The notes under the pieces: generated by a model
The model's database searches: none
What the model was told of the DNA's origin: nothing
The model's input: the letters and a program-made list of their open reading frames with translations, nothing else
In this document: one piece after another, positions 52,525 to 62,253 of the stretch
Layout of the letters: each line of letters begins with the position of its first letter
Position numbering within the stretch: the stretch's first letter is position 1
Assembly: GCF_006517175.1 (NCBI RefSeq)
Contig: NZ_CP041186.1
Span: forward strand, 1,949,001 to 2,013,000
DNA: 64,000 nucleotides
DNA from: Persicimonas caeni
GTDB lineage: Bacteria; Myxococcota_A; Bradymonadia; Bradymonadales; Bradymonadaceae
Direction: 5' to 3'
Translations under genes and position numbers: made by a program

Positions 52525-55500
52525 TTATTCGAGCTCTCGCCAGAGCCTCGCCTCGAGCTCGGCGAGCTTTTGGGCGCGGGCGGGATGGCCCCTTTCGACA
52601 CAGATTGCGGCTCCTTGCTGGGCAATCCAGGGGAAGTCGCGGGTGCGATAGTCGTAGGTGTCGATGCCCTGCTCGGCGGCCTCGATATGGCGGTGCCAGC
52701 CGTCGTCGTCGCCGCGTGCGGCGGCCGCGATGGCGAGGCACAGCGAGACCTGCGGGCGGCGCGAGACGTAGCCCTGCTCGGCGAGGCGCGTCCACAGGAC
52801 TTTGCATTCGCGCTCGACGACGTCCCATTGCCGCGCGCCGATGGCGGCCAGGGCGACGTTGAACCGGGCGATGACCGCCGAGCGCGAGCCGTTGCGTCGC
52901 CAGCGTGCGGCCGCCTCTTCGTAGCAGCGCACGGCCTCGTCCCAATCGCCCTCGACCCGCGCCAACTCGCCGAGCAGATTATAGCCCGAGCCCTCGAGCC
53001 CGCGATTGCGCGTCGCCCTCGCCTCGCGCAGCAAATACTCGGTGATCTCGCGTACCCGCTCGTATTCGCCCTCCTCGAACCAACACCAGGCGATATTCCA
53101 GTCGCATTGGAGCGCTGCGCGATGCGCGCCGGCGGCCTCCAGAAGCTCGCGGCCGCGGGTGAAGACCTCGCGGGCGCGTTCGTACTCGTTGAGCTGCCAC
53201 AGGTAGAAGCCGCGCTTGCGCAGACAGCCGGCCAAGAGCTTGTCGTCGTCGAGCTCCTCGACGAGCCGTTCGGCGCGCAGGACGAACTCGAGGGCGTCTC
53301 GATATTCGCCGCGCGTGTTGGCCAAGCCGGCGAATTGCGCCAGAGTCGCCGCCTCGATCTCCTTGGCCTTGGGCCCGGTGTGGTTCTGAGTCCATGCGTG
53401 GGCTCGCTCGGTGAGCGTGCGGCTGTCGTCGGGCTTGCCGTGGTTGAGGAGCGCGGCCGCGCGGGTCACCCAGTTTTCGGCGCGACGCCAGTCGTCGTCG
53501 GCGGCGCCGGCGGCGTCGAGCACCTCGACCTGACGCTCGAGCATGGCGAGCTCGCGGGCGAAGTCGCCGCGCCCGGCGGCCGCCCCGGCGGCTCGGCGCA
53601 GGGGCTCGTAGGCGTTCAGCGGGCGTCCGGCCTCGACCCAGTGTTCGGCGCGGCGCTCGGCGGCCAGCTCGTTGCGCTCGTCGTATAGCCCTTCGAGCAT
53701 CCGCGCGCAGCGGCGGTGGTGGTCTTCGAGCCTTCCCGCCTCGGCGGCGATGCGTCGCAGGCTCTCGGCGAGCAGGCCGTGCGCGAAGGTCCAGCCCGCC
53801 TCGCGGGGGGCGGCCAGGCCGGCCTCGATCATGCGGTCGACCAGGTAGACCGGCACGTTCCAACCCGCGTCGGCGCAGACCGCGTCCCACTCGCGATGGT
53901 CGACCGACTTGCCCAACGTCGCCGCCAACTCGAGCGCCTGCAGCCCGTCGTCGCCCCGGCGGTTCCGGTCGCGAAGCAGCCGCTCGATGCGGCGTCGCCA
54001 CAGCCGGTGCAGGTCGGCGGGCACGGCCTCGTCGAGGTCGCCCACAAACCGAACGCGCCCCGCCGCCTTCGTGACATGATTCTGGCCGACATGATCTTGG
54101 GCGACATGATCCTGGCCGACATGATCTTGGGCGACCTGCCCCTGCTCGACCCAATCGCGCACGATCTGCACGGCGAAGAGCGGGTGCCCCTCGGTGCCGT
54201 CGGCCAACCTCTCGACCAACGTCTCCTCGAACGGGAGCATGCAGCGGATGAGCTCGGCGTGATCTTCGCGGGCGAGCGGGGTGACCTGCAGCGTCGAGGC
54301 GCACAGCTCGCGCAGCTCGTCGGCGAGCTCGGGGGTTTCGTCGAGTTCGTCGTCGCGGCTGGTCATCACCACGAGCACCGGCGCCTCCACGTGCTGCGCC
54401 TCGCTGCACAGGTGGCGCACGAACGACACGGTGCGCGCGTCGCGCAGCACGTCGTCGAGCCACAACACCACCGGACGTCGCCGCGCCAGGGCGCCGACGA
54501 TGCGGGCGAGCGCCCGGTTGCTCTCGTTGGCCCCGTAGAACCCGAACGACGCGGCGTCGTCGGGCGGCTCGACCGACCCGGCCAGATGGAGCAGCCCGGC
54601 GGCGTCGATGAGGCGCTCCTGGCTGTCGAAGCCCAAATGACCGAGCTCCTCGGCCATGCGCTCCATGGCTTCGGACCACTCGAGCCCCGAGCACTGAAAC
54701 CAGCGCACCAGCGCCGAGGCGAGCCCGTCGGCCGGGGCGCTCGGCCGCGAGTGGGTCACCTGAATCGGCTCGGCCGCCCCGGTCTCGTGGGCGCGCTCGG
54801 CGAGCCAGTCGATGAGCCTGCTCTTGCCGCAGCCGGCCGCCCCGTGCACGAGCACAGCCTGCGGCCGCTGCTGCCCAGCAGCCTGCCGCAGCGCCTCCCA
54901 CAGGCATCGGCGCTCGTCGACCCGGTCGACGAACGGCAACTTGCGCAGCCCGAACAGGTTCATCCCCATCGGGGCCGCGGGCCGTCTTTGGCGCGTCTCG
55001 TCGTCGCGCCAGCTCGGCGGGACGGTCGGCGCCTGGGTGGGACTCGAGAATTCGTCGCGCGACGCGGCGAGCTTGGCGTCCGCGGCCCACTCGAGCATCT
55101 CGGTGGGCGCTCCCTCGGGCTCGACGACTGTCCGGTCGACCTCGAGGTCGACGAGGGTCTGGTCGACCTCGCTCGACGGGATGGGGAGGTCGGCCTGTGC
55201 TCGCAAAGGCGAAGGGGCCCCGCCTCGGGACGGGCTGTTGTCGAGAGTCATGTCATCGAAAGCCCTATCTTGGAGAGCAAGAAGCGCGCGGCGCGCATCG
55301 GCCGCCCGTTGCGGCCGCCTGTTGGGCGGCGTCTGCAGCAACCAACGCAGCCACGCCTCCAGGCCGTCGGGGGCCGCAAACCGCGGCAAAAACGGTGCGA
55401 GCCGGCCCGACAGGTGCGCGTGCAAGATCTCGCGGCTCGACGGCCCTCGGTGCGCCGCCGACCCGCAGGCGACGACCCACAACAGACAGCCGGTCGCGTA

Positions 55501-56145
55501 CAGGTCGGTCCACGGCCCCTGGCGGTGGGGCTTGGCCAAGATTTGCTCGGGGGCCATGTACTTGGGGGTACCGTAGGTCGTCTCGGCGCGTTGCTGCGCC
55601 TCACGGTCGCGGTCGACCCGAAACAACTCGGCGATGCCAAAGTCGACGAGCGCGATGTCGCCGGGCGACTCACCAGCGCGCACCAACACGTTGGAGGGCT
55701 TGAGGTCGCGGTGCAGTACGCGGCGAGCGTGGGCGTGAGCGAGCGCGTCCAGAAGCGCCAGGGCGAAGTCGCGAAAGTCGGGCCACTCCCACCGGCGCGA
55801 CGCCCGACGCACGGTCACTCCGTCGACATACTCCATGGCAAACCAGGGCATGCCCGTGCTCATCGCCACATTCGGCGTCTTGTTCGATTCGGTGTTCGGC
55901 TCGTCGACAAACCCAAAATCGTAGATGGTCGCAATACTCGGATGGTCGAGCTGGGCGAGCGCGTAGATCTCGCGGCGGAACGCCACGCGATACCGCTCGT
56001 CGCGCGCCCGGTCCTTGGTCAACAACTTGACCGCCGCCCGTTCGCCGTTGGCATGCCGGGCCAAATAGACCTCGCCCATGCCGCCCGCCCCGATGGGCTC
56101 GAGCAGTTGAAATGGGCCGCAATCGATGTCCGTAGGAATCGCCAT
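52525..56145 (-). CDS. Ser/Thr protein kinase with ATPase and TPR-like regions
   Basis: The 1206-aa protein has an N-terminal Hanks kinase domain (about 10-290): IGAGGMGEVYLAR, Lys40 in AAVK, HRDLKPSN (Asp147), DFG (168-170), TYGTPKYMAPEQ. Residues about 300-420 are a Pro/Asp-rich linker. A STAND/AAA-type ATPase follows, with Walker A HGAAGCGKSR (about 430). About residues 670-695 is a tandem of five-residue units DHVAQ/DHVGQ encoded by 15-bp repeats (54065-54140). The C-terminal half is TPR-like helices. It has no membrane span. Compared with the kinase at 10351-13368 it keeps the Arg of HRD. Its product likely phosphorylates substrates in a signalling complex; the partners are unknown. The 69-bp repeat array lies right after its stop codon. 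Confidence 0.9.
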   Translation of the reverse strand: MAIPTDIDCGPFQLLEPIGAGGMGEVYLARHANGERAAVKLLTKDRARDERYRVAFRREIYALAQLDHPSIATIYDFGFVDEPNTESNKTPNVAMSTGMPWFAMEYVDGVTVRRASRRWEWPDFRDFALALLDALAHAHARRVLHRDLKPSNVLVRAGESPGDIALVDFGIAELFRVDRDREAQQRAETTYGTPKYMAPEQILAKPHRQGPWTDLYATGCLLWVVACGSAAHRGPSSREILHAHLSGRLAPFLPRFAAPDGLEAWLRWLLQTPPNRRPQRAADARRALLALQDRAFDDMTLDNSPSRGGAPSPLRAQADLPIPSSEVDQTLVDLEVDRTVVEPEGAPTEMLEWAADAKLAASRDEFSSPTQAPTVPPSWRDDETRQRRPAAPMGMNLFGLRKLPFVDRVDERRCLWEALRQAAGQQRPQAVLVHGAAGCGKSRLIDWLAERAHETGAAEPIQVTHSRPSAPADGLASALVRWFQCSGLEWSEAMERMAEELGHLGFDSQERLIDAAGLLHLAGSVEPPDDAASFGFYGANESNRALARIVGALARRRPVVLWLDDVLRDARTVSFVRHLCSEAQHVEAPVLVVMTSRDDELDETPELADELRELCASTLQVTPLAREDHAELIRCMLPFEETLVERLADGTEGHPLFAVQIVRDWVEQGQVAQDHVGQDHVAQDHVGQNHVTKAAGRVRFVGDLDEAVPADLHRLWRRRIERLLRDRNRRGDDGLQALELAATLGKSVDHREWDAVCADAGWNVPVYLVDRMIEAGLAAPREAGWTFAHGLLAESLRRIAAEAGRLEDHHRRCARMLEGLYDERNELAAERRAEHWVEAGRPLNAYEPLRRAAGAAAGRGDFARELAMLERQVEVLDAAGAADDDWRRAENWVTRAAALLNHGKPDDSRTLTERAHAWTQNHTGPKAKEIEAATLAQFAGLANTRGEYRDALEFVLRAERLVEELDDDKLLAGCLRKRGFYLWQLNEYERAREVFTRGRELLEAAGAHRAALQCDWNIAWCWFEEGEYERVREITEYLLREARATRNRGLEGSGYNLLGELARVEGDWDEAVRCYEEAAARWRRNGSRSAVIARFNVALAAIGARQWDVVERECKVLWTRLAEQGYVSRRPQVSLCLAIAAAARGDDDGWHRHIEAAEQGIDTYDYRTRDFPWIAQQGAAICVERGHPARAQKLAELEARLWRELE

Positions 56146-56224
56146 GATGCAAATCTCGCCGATCTCAATAGCTGTGGCAGCATAGCCGTGTGTGTAGGGG
56201 ATGGCCAGAAGGTGGGTGTGTACG

Positions 56225-56974
56225 TCAGGCCTCGACCGCGTCTGCGGAGCGGCTCGGGGCGTCGAGTCCGGCGGCGCGGCGAGTCGTCGGGCGCACCCGC
56301 TTGGCCAGTTCGTCGTGGCCCGCCATGATGAACAGCGAGCTGAGCTGGCCGGCGACCCCGCGGTAGATGCGCTCCCAGCGCGCCACGGCCGCGTCGCGCT
56401 CGAGCATCGCCCGCTCGGTCTCGCGGCGCTCGATGCCGAGTGTGTCGAGCGCGACGGCGAGGTCGTCGCGGACTCGACTCACCTCCTCGTGCATCGCCGC
56501 CGAGTCGAACGTGGCCCCAAAATGGCCCGATTGGCGGACGGGATACTCCTCCAGGCGGTGGAGGACATTATCCAACTCGGCGAGCAACCGGTCGGGCTGA
56601 CGAGGGGTCACAGAGGGCAGCCCGTACTTGCTCGGCCCCCCTTCGCCGAGCGTCGAGCGCGTGTGGTCGCGCGCATCCATCACAAGCTTGCGCGCCTCGG
56701 CCACGCACACGTCTCGCCGGGCCCGCGCGACTTCGTCCTGGGCGCACTCGCTCGCGTAGCGCATGTCGAGCTCCTCCATCTCGTCGGTCACGCTCAACAA
56801 TAACAAGACGCCGGCCTGGGTCATCGGCACGAGCTGCGCGCCATCGAACCCCGCCAGCCCGTCGAGCTCCCCGGCCAACTCGGCGACCACCTTCGGGGCG
56901 TGCACCTCCCCGGCGTCGGCGACCACGCGCGCCTGCTTGGTGCGATTGATAATCTGAATGCTCTGGGCAGACAT
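56225..56974 (-). CDS. Hypothetical helical protein
   Basis: The 249-aa soluble protein is mainly alpha-helical (Asp/Glu/Arg-rich heptads at 75-160 and 170-215). The ATG at 56974 lies 6 bases after GAGGAGGG, a strong site; a further in-frame ATG at 57004 is not used. The last 40 residues (RRAAGLDAPSRSADAVEA) are low-complexity. It lies 79 bp upstream of the kinase gene on the same strand, so a shared transcript is possible. No known motif. Confidence 0.65.
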   Translation of the reverse strand: MSAQSIQIINRTKQARVVADAGEVHAPKVVAELAGELDGLAGFDGAQLVPMTQAGVLLLLSVTDEMEELDMRYASECAQDEVARARRDVCVAEARKLVMDARDHTRSTLGEGGPSKYGLPSVTPRQPDRLLAELDNVLHRLEEYPVRQSGHFGATFDSAAMHEEVSRVRDDLAVALDTLGIERRETERAMLERDAAVARWERIYRGVAGQLSSLFIMAGHDELAKRVRPTTRRAAGLDAPSRSADAVEA

Positions 56975-57156
56975 CACTTCCCTCCTCGGATCGACATCGT
57001 TCAACAGCGGTAAGAAAGGTCCTCACTCACCACGCTCGTCGGATCTCGCACGCCCCAAGGCGCCGAACATCCCCTCCGATCAAGTGTGAAATCGTGCTCT
57101 CGATGCTATCCGGCGGCCTCCCTCGGCACAAGGAGCCGTTTCTTGCTATTGGAGCG

Positions 57157-57402
57157 GCTGCGAAGGTGTCCGAGAAAAATCTCTGGGCTTTGCAGCTGTT
57201 ACGAAGGGCTCCGAGAAATCTCTGTGGCCTTTGTAGCCGTTTCGACGGCGAGCGATGATGATTTGTGGGCGTTGCAGCGGTTGCGAATGGGGCCGAGGAA
57301 AATCTCTGGGCTTTGCAGCGGCTGCGAAGGTGTCCGAGGAAAATCTCTGGGCTTTGCAGCGGCTGCGAAGGTGTCCGAGGAAAATCTCTGGGCTTTGTAG
57401 CG
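57157..57402. repeat. Six-copy 41-bp tandem repeat
   Basis: Six units with an exact 41-bp period start at 57157, 57198, 57239, 57280, 57321 and 57362. The last three are almost identical (GCTGCGAAGGTGTCCGAGG then AAAATCTCTGGGCTTTGCAG); the third is most divergent (GTTTCGACGG...GATGATTTG). The period is not a multiple of 3, so it is not one coding repeat. The block ends 24 bp before the stop of the 472-aa lipoprotein gene (57426). The rest of 56975-57425 holds nothing else. Confidence 0.85.
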
Positions 57403-57425
57403 CGTTGCAGGCAAGCAGCGCCGGA

Positions 57426-58844
57426 CTACTCGAGGCTGTACGCCGCCAGGACGGCGAAGCGATGGTCGTTCCAGACGTTGCCGATGACGGCCCAGATCAG
57501 CTCGCGTTCGTCGTCCCAGAAGAGGCCTCGGACGCGGCTGAAGGTGCGTTGACCCTCGGGCGCCCACGAGATGGAGTCGTCGAGCGGGAAGTCGGAGCGA
57601 TGCGCGGTGCACTCCCACGGTTCGCGTTCCCCGGCGAGGACTTCGGCGAGTTCGGCGGGGTCGTACACGTAGAGGCTCTGGTGGTAGCGCGCCGGGGGCA
57701 TCGATTGGTTCCACGGCTCGTCTTCGTGGCCGCCGCGGTTTCCGCCGCCGGAGTCCGGCGAGTAGAAGGTCACCGGGTCGAGCACGGTGAAGAAGGCGCC
57801 GCTGCCGCCGTCGCCCTGGGCGCGGTAGTCGAGCGCGCCGCGGCCCTGGCTGACGGGGAAGACGAGGCCTTTGAAGTCGTCGTGGTCGACCCAGGCGGCC
57901 GGGCCGACGTCGCCGGCCTGCCAAAATCCATCCGTCTCATCGGCGTCTCGCCAGATCGGAAGCTGATGGATCGTCTCGCCGGCTTCGTCGACCGGGTATT
58001 GGTAGTCGGGGTCGCGGCGAGCGGGGTGCGAGGTCGGGTGGTCGAGCAGGACGTAGTCGACCTGGGTGTCGGCGAGGTCGAAGGCGGCCAGCGCCGGGCC
58101 GAGCGGCGAGCCGAGGACGTCGTAGCCGCCGCGGCCGATACCGATGGTGCGCCCGTCGGTGTGCTGGTCGGCGAAGGCCTGCGGGATGCGCGTAAAGCCG
58201 GCGGCAAACGCCTGCTGGACGTGGAAGTTGCCGTTTTCGTCGAGGGACGGGTCTTCGATATGGAGCAGGGTCTCGTCGCCGGTCTCCAGGTTGAAGATGG
58301 TGGCCCACTTGGGCTCGAAGCCGCTGCGGTAGGACTTGCGCCCGCTGGCCAGCACGCGATCCTCGTCGAGCCAATGCACGCCGCTCGGCGAGACCTTCTC
58401 GACAGTGGCGAGCGGCTGACCATTGCGGCCGGGGACGAGCTCCGGCCAGGTGTCGGTCGGCCCGGTGCCCATCGTGTCCGGCTCGGTGTACTCGATGATA
58501 CGCCCGCTGACGCCGTGATTGGCGATCCACTTGCCATTGAGGCGGTCGATGGAGCCGGACATGTAACGGGTGTTGTCGCCGTCGATACTTGCTTGCGGCA
58601 CGCGGAAGCCGCCGACGAGGCGCAAGTTGGCGGCGCTGACGAGGGTGCGCGAGGCGTCATCGGCGTCGGGAGCGTCGGCGTCGGGATTGTCGAGCGTATC
58701 GGCGGTATCTGCCGCGTCGGCCGAGAGTTCGCCGGCGTCTTCGGCGTGCTTGTCGGAATCGGAGGCGTCGCAGCCAATGAGCGCGAGAGCGACGAGCGTG
58801 GCGAGGCTCGCTCGGAGAACGAATCGATGAGAGGGGCTGTTCAT
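57426..58844 (-). CDS. Hypothetical secreted lipoprotein
   Basis: The 472-aa protein has a signal with lipobox LIGC (Cys about 25) and an Asp/Ala-rich linker (30-70). The body has aromatic- and Asp-rich blocks (WDDERELIWAVIGNVWNDHRF, HYQSLYVYDP) and no recognised catalytic pattern; its repetitive HxxP and GxxGxxY elements could be a beta-propeller, but I am not sure. No transmembrane span apart from the signal. It is flanked downstream by the 41-bp repeat array. Confidence 0.65.
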   Translation of the reverse strand: MNSPSHRFVLRASLATLVALALIGCDASDSDKHAEDAGELSADAADTADTLDNPDADAPDADDASRTLVSAANLRLVGGFRVPQASIDGDNTRYMSGSIDRLNGKWIANHGVSGRIIEYTEPDTMGTGPTDTWPELVPGRNGQPLATVEKVSPSGVHWLDEDRVLASGRKSYRSGFEPKWATIFNLETGDETLLHIEDPSLDENGNFHVQQAFAAGFTRIPQAFADQHTDGRTIGIGRGGYDVLGSPLGPALAAFDLADTQVDYVLLDHPTSHPARRDPDYQYPVDEAGETIHQLPIWRDADETDGFWQAGDVGPAAWVDHDDFKGLVFPVSQGRGALDYRAQGDGGSGAFFTVLDPVTFYSPDSGGGNRGGHEDEPWNQSMPPARYHQSLYVYDPAELAEVLAGEREPWECTAHRSDFPLDDSISWAPEGQRTFSRVRGLFWDDERELIWAVIGNVWNDHRFAVLAAYSLE

Positions 58845-59032
58845 GCGTTTGTATCGGTGCTGGCGTTGTTTGCTTGGGGTTTGCTCGAACGCCTAGCACG
58901 CGACACATCGCTTGGGGAAGGGAGACAGGGGCGAGGCGTGCGCCTCGCAGTCTTGACCTGCGCCCCGGCCATGCCTTGATTCAAGCTATGTCGACGACCG
59001 CATTTGCGTAATTGCACCGTTCCGGGGGAGAG

Positions 59033-61336
59033 ATGAGCCGACAGCGACGATTGAGAGGTTTCGTGGTCACGTCGATCGCCGTGTTGGCCACGTTGTGGGC
59101 GGCAGGATGCGGGTTCGCAGAAGATGGCGCACCCGGCGAGGGCGAATCGACTCGCACGGCTCGAGTGGGCGCGGCGGCCGCGGGGAGTTCGACAGGCTGT
59201 CGAGGCGACGCGCTCTACCAGATCAGCGTCGACGGCGAACGGGGGCGCACCGTCGAGGTGGGCGACCTGTTGAGTGACGAGGTCTTCGCGCAGTCGGGCC
59301 CTCAGAACTTCGAGCCTTTCGTGCGCGACCTGCCCGTATGCATCGTCATTCGCGACAGCAGCGACATCACCATCAATATCGAGGATATCGTCGGCGACAA
59401 TATCTTCGTGTGGGCGTTGGGACAGACGGACGTGAGCAACCTCAAAGGCGGACGAGCGCCGTGGTCGGCGGGGCGGCGAGCGAGCAGCGATACGCGGTTC
59501 GCGCTGCGACTGCCCGTCGAAATCGTCGTCGAGAATAGTTCGGACATCAACGTGAATATCGAGGACGTCTTCGGGGACAATATCGTGGCCTGGACGCGCG
59601 GCGACGCGCTTGTAAGTAACTTGAGGGGCGGCATGCTGCCCCACTCCAAATCGGACGCGCTGCAGGATTCGCGTCTCGACCTCGAGGTGCCCGTCGACAT
59701 CGACGTGCGCCGCAGCGAGGGCGTGGTGGTCGACATCGAGGACGTCGTGGGCGACGTCATCTTCAGTTGGTCGGAGGGCGATGCCGACCTGAGCAACCTG
59801 CGAGGCGCGGCAGGCCCGACGAGAGCCGGGCACCGTCCACGGGGCGCACAGGCGAGTATCGCGGTGCCCGTCGACATCGACGTGCGTCGCAGTGAGCAGG
59901 TCGTGCTCGATATTGAGGATATCTTCGGCGACGTCGACGTGGTCAGCTCCGACGAGTCGCTGAATGTCTCGAATCTTCGAGGCAGGCGGCGAGCGGCCGG
60001 TGATCGGTCCGTTGCGGTGCACCTGCCGGTCGACATCCGCATCGACGACAGCCGAGGGGTGACCGTCGATATCGAGGACATCTTCGGGGACAACGACATT
60101 CTCCTGCTCGACGGTCCTACCGAGGAGCGACAGGTGCGCGTGGAGGTGCCAGTGGGCATAAGCGTCCATCGGAGCAATGACGTCCAGGTCGCCATCGCCG
60201 AGATTCTCAGCAACAACCGATTCGTGCTCTCCGAAGGGACCGACGAGGTCGAGTTGGACAGCCCGGGCCGCTACGAGCGTCCCGGTGGCGAACTCGTCCT
60301 GCGGCCACAGGTGGAGCGAGACGTCACCCGGAGCAGCGCGGTCGACATCTCGATCGAAAAGCTCTTTGTGGGCAACACCGCCGGTGGCCCCGTGCAGGTG
60401 ACGACGAGTGCTGCCCCGGCGCCGACTTATCTAGGCGCGCAGCCGGCTCAATCGGGCGGCTTCGACATCGTCATCGCCCCTGGTGCGCGCCTCGTGGCTG
60501 ACCCGCAGGCGCTGGCCGCGGTCGAGCGGGCTGCTCAGCAGTGGGAAGACATGATCGACGAGCCCATTACAGTGACCATCGACGTGAAGATGAGCGACTG
60601 GCTCCCCCATTGGGCTATCGCCCAGGCGCACTCGCCGCAGTCCGAGGTTTCGTACGACTTGGTGCGAACGGCGCTGTTCAACGACGCCAATGACGAGGTC
60701 CAGGAGACAAGCGGCTTCGACGACGCGGTGACGACCCGGCTGCCGAGCCGCCTGCAGGCGACTTTGCCATCGGGCGTGCAGATGACCGACAAAGTCACGT
60801 TGACGGCAGCCAACGCCAAGGCGCTCGGCTTCGAGGACCCCAACGCCGGGGAAGCCGACGCCGCCATCGTGCTCAACGCCAACGTCGCGTTCGACGTCGA
60901 CAACTCCGACGGCGTCACGGCCGGCACGACCGACCTGGAGACGGCCGCGGCCCACGAAATCGGCCACGCTCTGGGCTTTGTCTCGGCGGTCGACGCGATC
61001 AACCGCGGTGAGACGGCCGTGTCGCCGAGCACGCTCGACCTGTATCGATTCGAAGCCGGCGGCGCGAACGACCCGTCGACGATCGACGAGTTCGGCGACT
61101 TCCCGCGCTTCTTCGTCCCCGGTCGCGACGCCAACTTCGACGCGATCGACCAACACTACGCCATGTCGACCGGCGCCGACGGCCACCAGGCGCGCCACTG
61201 GAAGGCGCCCCGGCGCGGCCAGGCAGCCATCGGCATCATGGGACCGCATCTCGACGCGGACCGTGTGATTACGGTGTCCTGCGCCGATATGCGGGCGCTC
61301 GATTTGATTGGTTATGAGGTCGACGGGTGTCGTTGA
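59033..61336 (+). CDS. Exported zincin metalloprotease with IED/GDN repeat region
   Basis: The 767-aa protein starts at the ATG at 59033 behind GGGGGAGAG. A signal ends in a lipobox-like AAGC. Residues about 95-450 consist of seven or eight repeats of roughly 45 residues, each with a D/N-I-E-D-I/V-F/V-GDN pattern (VNIEDVFGDN, VDIEDIFGDN) preceded by DVRRSEGVVV-like segments. The last 300 residues are a protease domain with zinc motif HEIGHALGF (His641, His645) and a downstream Met/His region, like the family described for secreted reprolysin/astacin-type enzymes. The repeats have no clear known fold; the Asp/Asn-rich motif suggests metal or calcium binding. Probably an exported or surface enzyme. 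Confidence 0.78.
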   Translation: MSRQRRLRGFVVTSIAVLATLWAAGCGFAEDGAPGEGESTRTARVGAAAAGSSTGCRGDALYQISVDGERGRTVEVGDLLSDEVFAQSGPQNFEPFVRDLPVCIVIRDSSDITINIEDIVGDNIFVWALGQTDVSNLKGGRAPWSAGRRASSDTRFALRLPVEIVVENSSDINVNIEDVFGDNIVAWTRGDALVSNLRGGMLPHSKSDALQDSRLDLEVPVDIDVRRSEGVVVDIEDVVGDVIFSWSEGDADLSNLRGAAGPTRAGHRPRGAQASIAVPVDIDVRRSEQVVLDIEDIFGDVDVVSSDESLNVSNLRGRRRAAGDRSVAVHLPVDIRIDDSRGVTVDIEDIFGDNDILLLDGPTEERQVRVEVPVGISVHRSNDVQVAIAEILSNNRFVLSEGTDEVELDSPGRYERPGGELVLRPQVERDVTRSSAVDISIEKLFVGNTAGGPVQVTTSAAPAPTYLGAQPAQSGGFDIVIAPGARLVADPQALAAVERAAQQWEDMIDEPITVTIDVKMSDWLPHWAIAQAHSPQSEVSYDLVRTALFNDANDEVQETSGFDDAVTTRLPSRLQATLPSGVQMTDKVTLTAANAKALGFEDPNAGEADAAIVLNANVAFDVDNSDGVTAGTTDLETAAAHEIGHALGFVSAVDAINRGETAVSPSTLDLYRFEAGGANDPSTIDEFGDFPRFFVPGRDANFDAIDQHYAMSTGADGHQARHWKAPRRGQAAIGIMGPHLDADRVITVSCADMRALDLIGYEVDGCR

Positions 61337-61351
61337 GGGGGCGGGAATGGC

Positions 61352-62137
61352 TCAAAAAAGCCGGCGCATCAACCGCTCGAGGAACTCGTCGCCGAGCGTG
61401 TCGCCGGACATCTGCCGGCGTGCGTCGGCGAGGTCGGCCTCGACGCGCTCGACCCACGCGAGCAGCTCCGTTTGCAGCCCGGCCCAGCGGGCGCGCAGCT
61501 GCACGTGTTGGCCGAGGAAGGGCTCGATCAGCGCGTCCATCGAGGCGATGACCGCGCGTATCGTCGAGTCGTCGGGGCTCTCCTCGAAGGTCTGTTGGGC
61601 GTCACCGAGCGCGTCGACCACGGTGGGAACGAGGTGTCGAATCTCGGCGGTCACCACGACCAGGTGTGCGGCGAGTTGGCGAGCGCGCGTGGGCCCGTTG
61701 TCGAGGAGCGGCTCGAGGTGGGTGACCGGGGAGTCGAGGGCGGCGCGCACCTCTTCGTCGAGCAGGCTCAACTGCGCGCGGGCGCTGCCGACGCTCGAGC
61801 GAATCTGGCTCATGGCCTCGTTCTCGAGCCACACCTGCTGCAAAAAGCCGAACAAGTCACCGACGAGCACGGCAGCCTCGTCGGTGCGCTCGTCCAGCCG
61901 GCGATCGAGGGCCGCGCGCCGCTCGACGGCCATCTGCGAGATGACCTCAGGCGCCGCCTCGCGCGCCTGCACCACGAGCGCCCAGCCCGTGGCGATCGTC
62001 GCCGCCAGAAGCGTCGCAGACACGACGAGGGCGACGAGCAGGCGGCGCCGGCCGCGTCGGCGCTCGGCCAACTCGCCCTCGCGACGCGCCGCGGCGAGCG
62101 CTTCGTTCGAGGGGGTTTGTTCGGGGTGTAGCGACAT
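61352..62137 (-). CDS. Hypothetical membrane-anchored helical protein
   Basis: The 261-aa protein has a soluble basic N-terminus (1-33), one transmembrane helix (34-55) and a long helical part with heptad pattern (about 70-250) outside or inside the membrane. No known domain is seen; the layout resembles the signal-sensing end of chemoreceptors but it lacks HAMP and MCP motifs. It converges with the protease gene over 15 bp. Structured repeat copy 2 (62254-62465) lies upstream. Confidence 0.7.
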   Translation of the reverse strand: MSLHPEQTPSNEALAAARREGELAERRRGRRRLLVALVVSATLLAATIATGWALVVQAREAAPEVISQMAVERRAALDRRLDERTDEAAVLVGDLFGFLQQVWLENEAMSQIRSSVGSARAQLSLLDEEVRAALDSPVTHLEPLLDNGPTRARQLAAHLVVVTAEIRHLVPTVVDALGDAQQTFEESPDDSTIRAVIASMDALIEPFLGQHVQLRARWAGLQTELLAWVERVEADLADARRQMSGDTLGDEFLERLMRRLF

Positions 62138-62253
62138 GGGTATTTGGCGAAATGGGTGTTCTTGGCTTGTGGCTTGGAGCTAGAACACGTGGCCGGGTGG
62201 ATTCATTCGATGGTTTTGTCGGGTTGGGCAGGGGGCTGGTGTCCAACAGTGGT

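Noticed and set aside
51998-52945. Long minus-strand frame over the 69-bp array
   Set aside because: Open only because the 69-bp unit is a multiple of 3; it overlaps the kinase gene and YaeQ in other frames.
57157-57402. Possible CRISPR array
   Set aside because: The units follow each other without spacers and no cas gene is nearby; the same reasoning rejects the 69-bp arrays.
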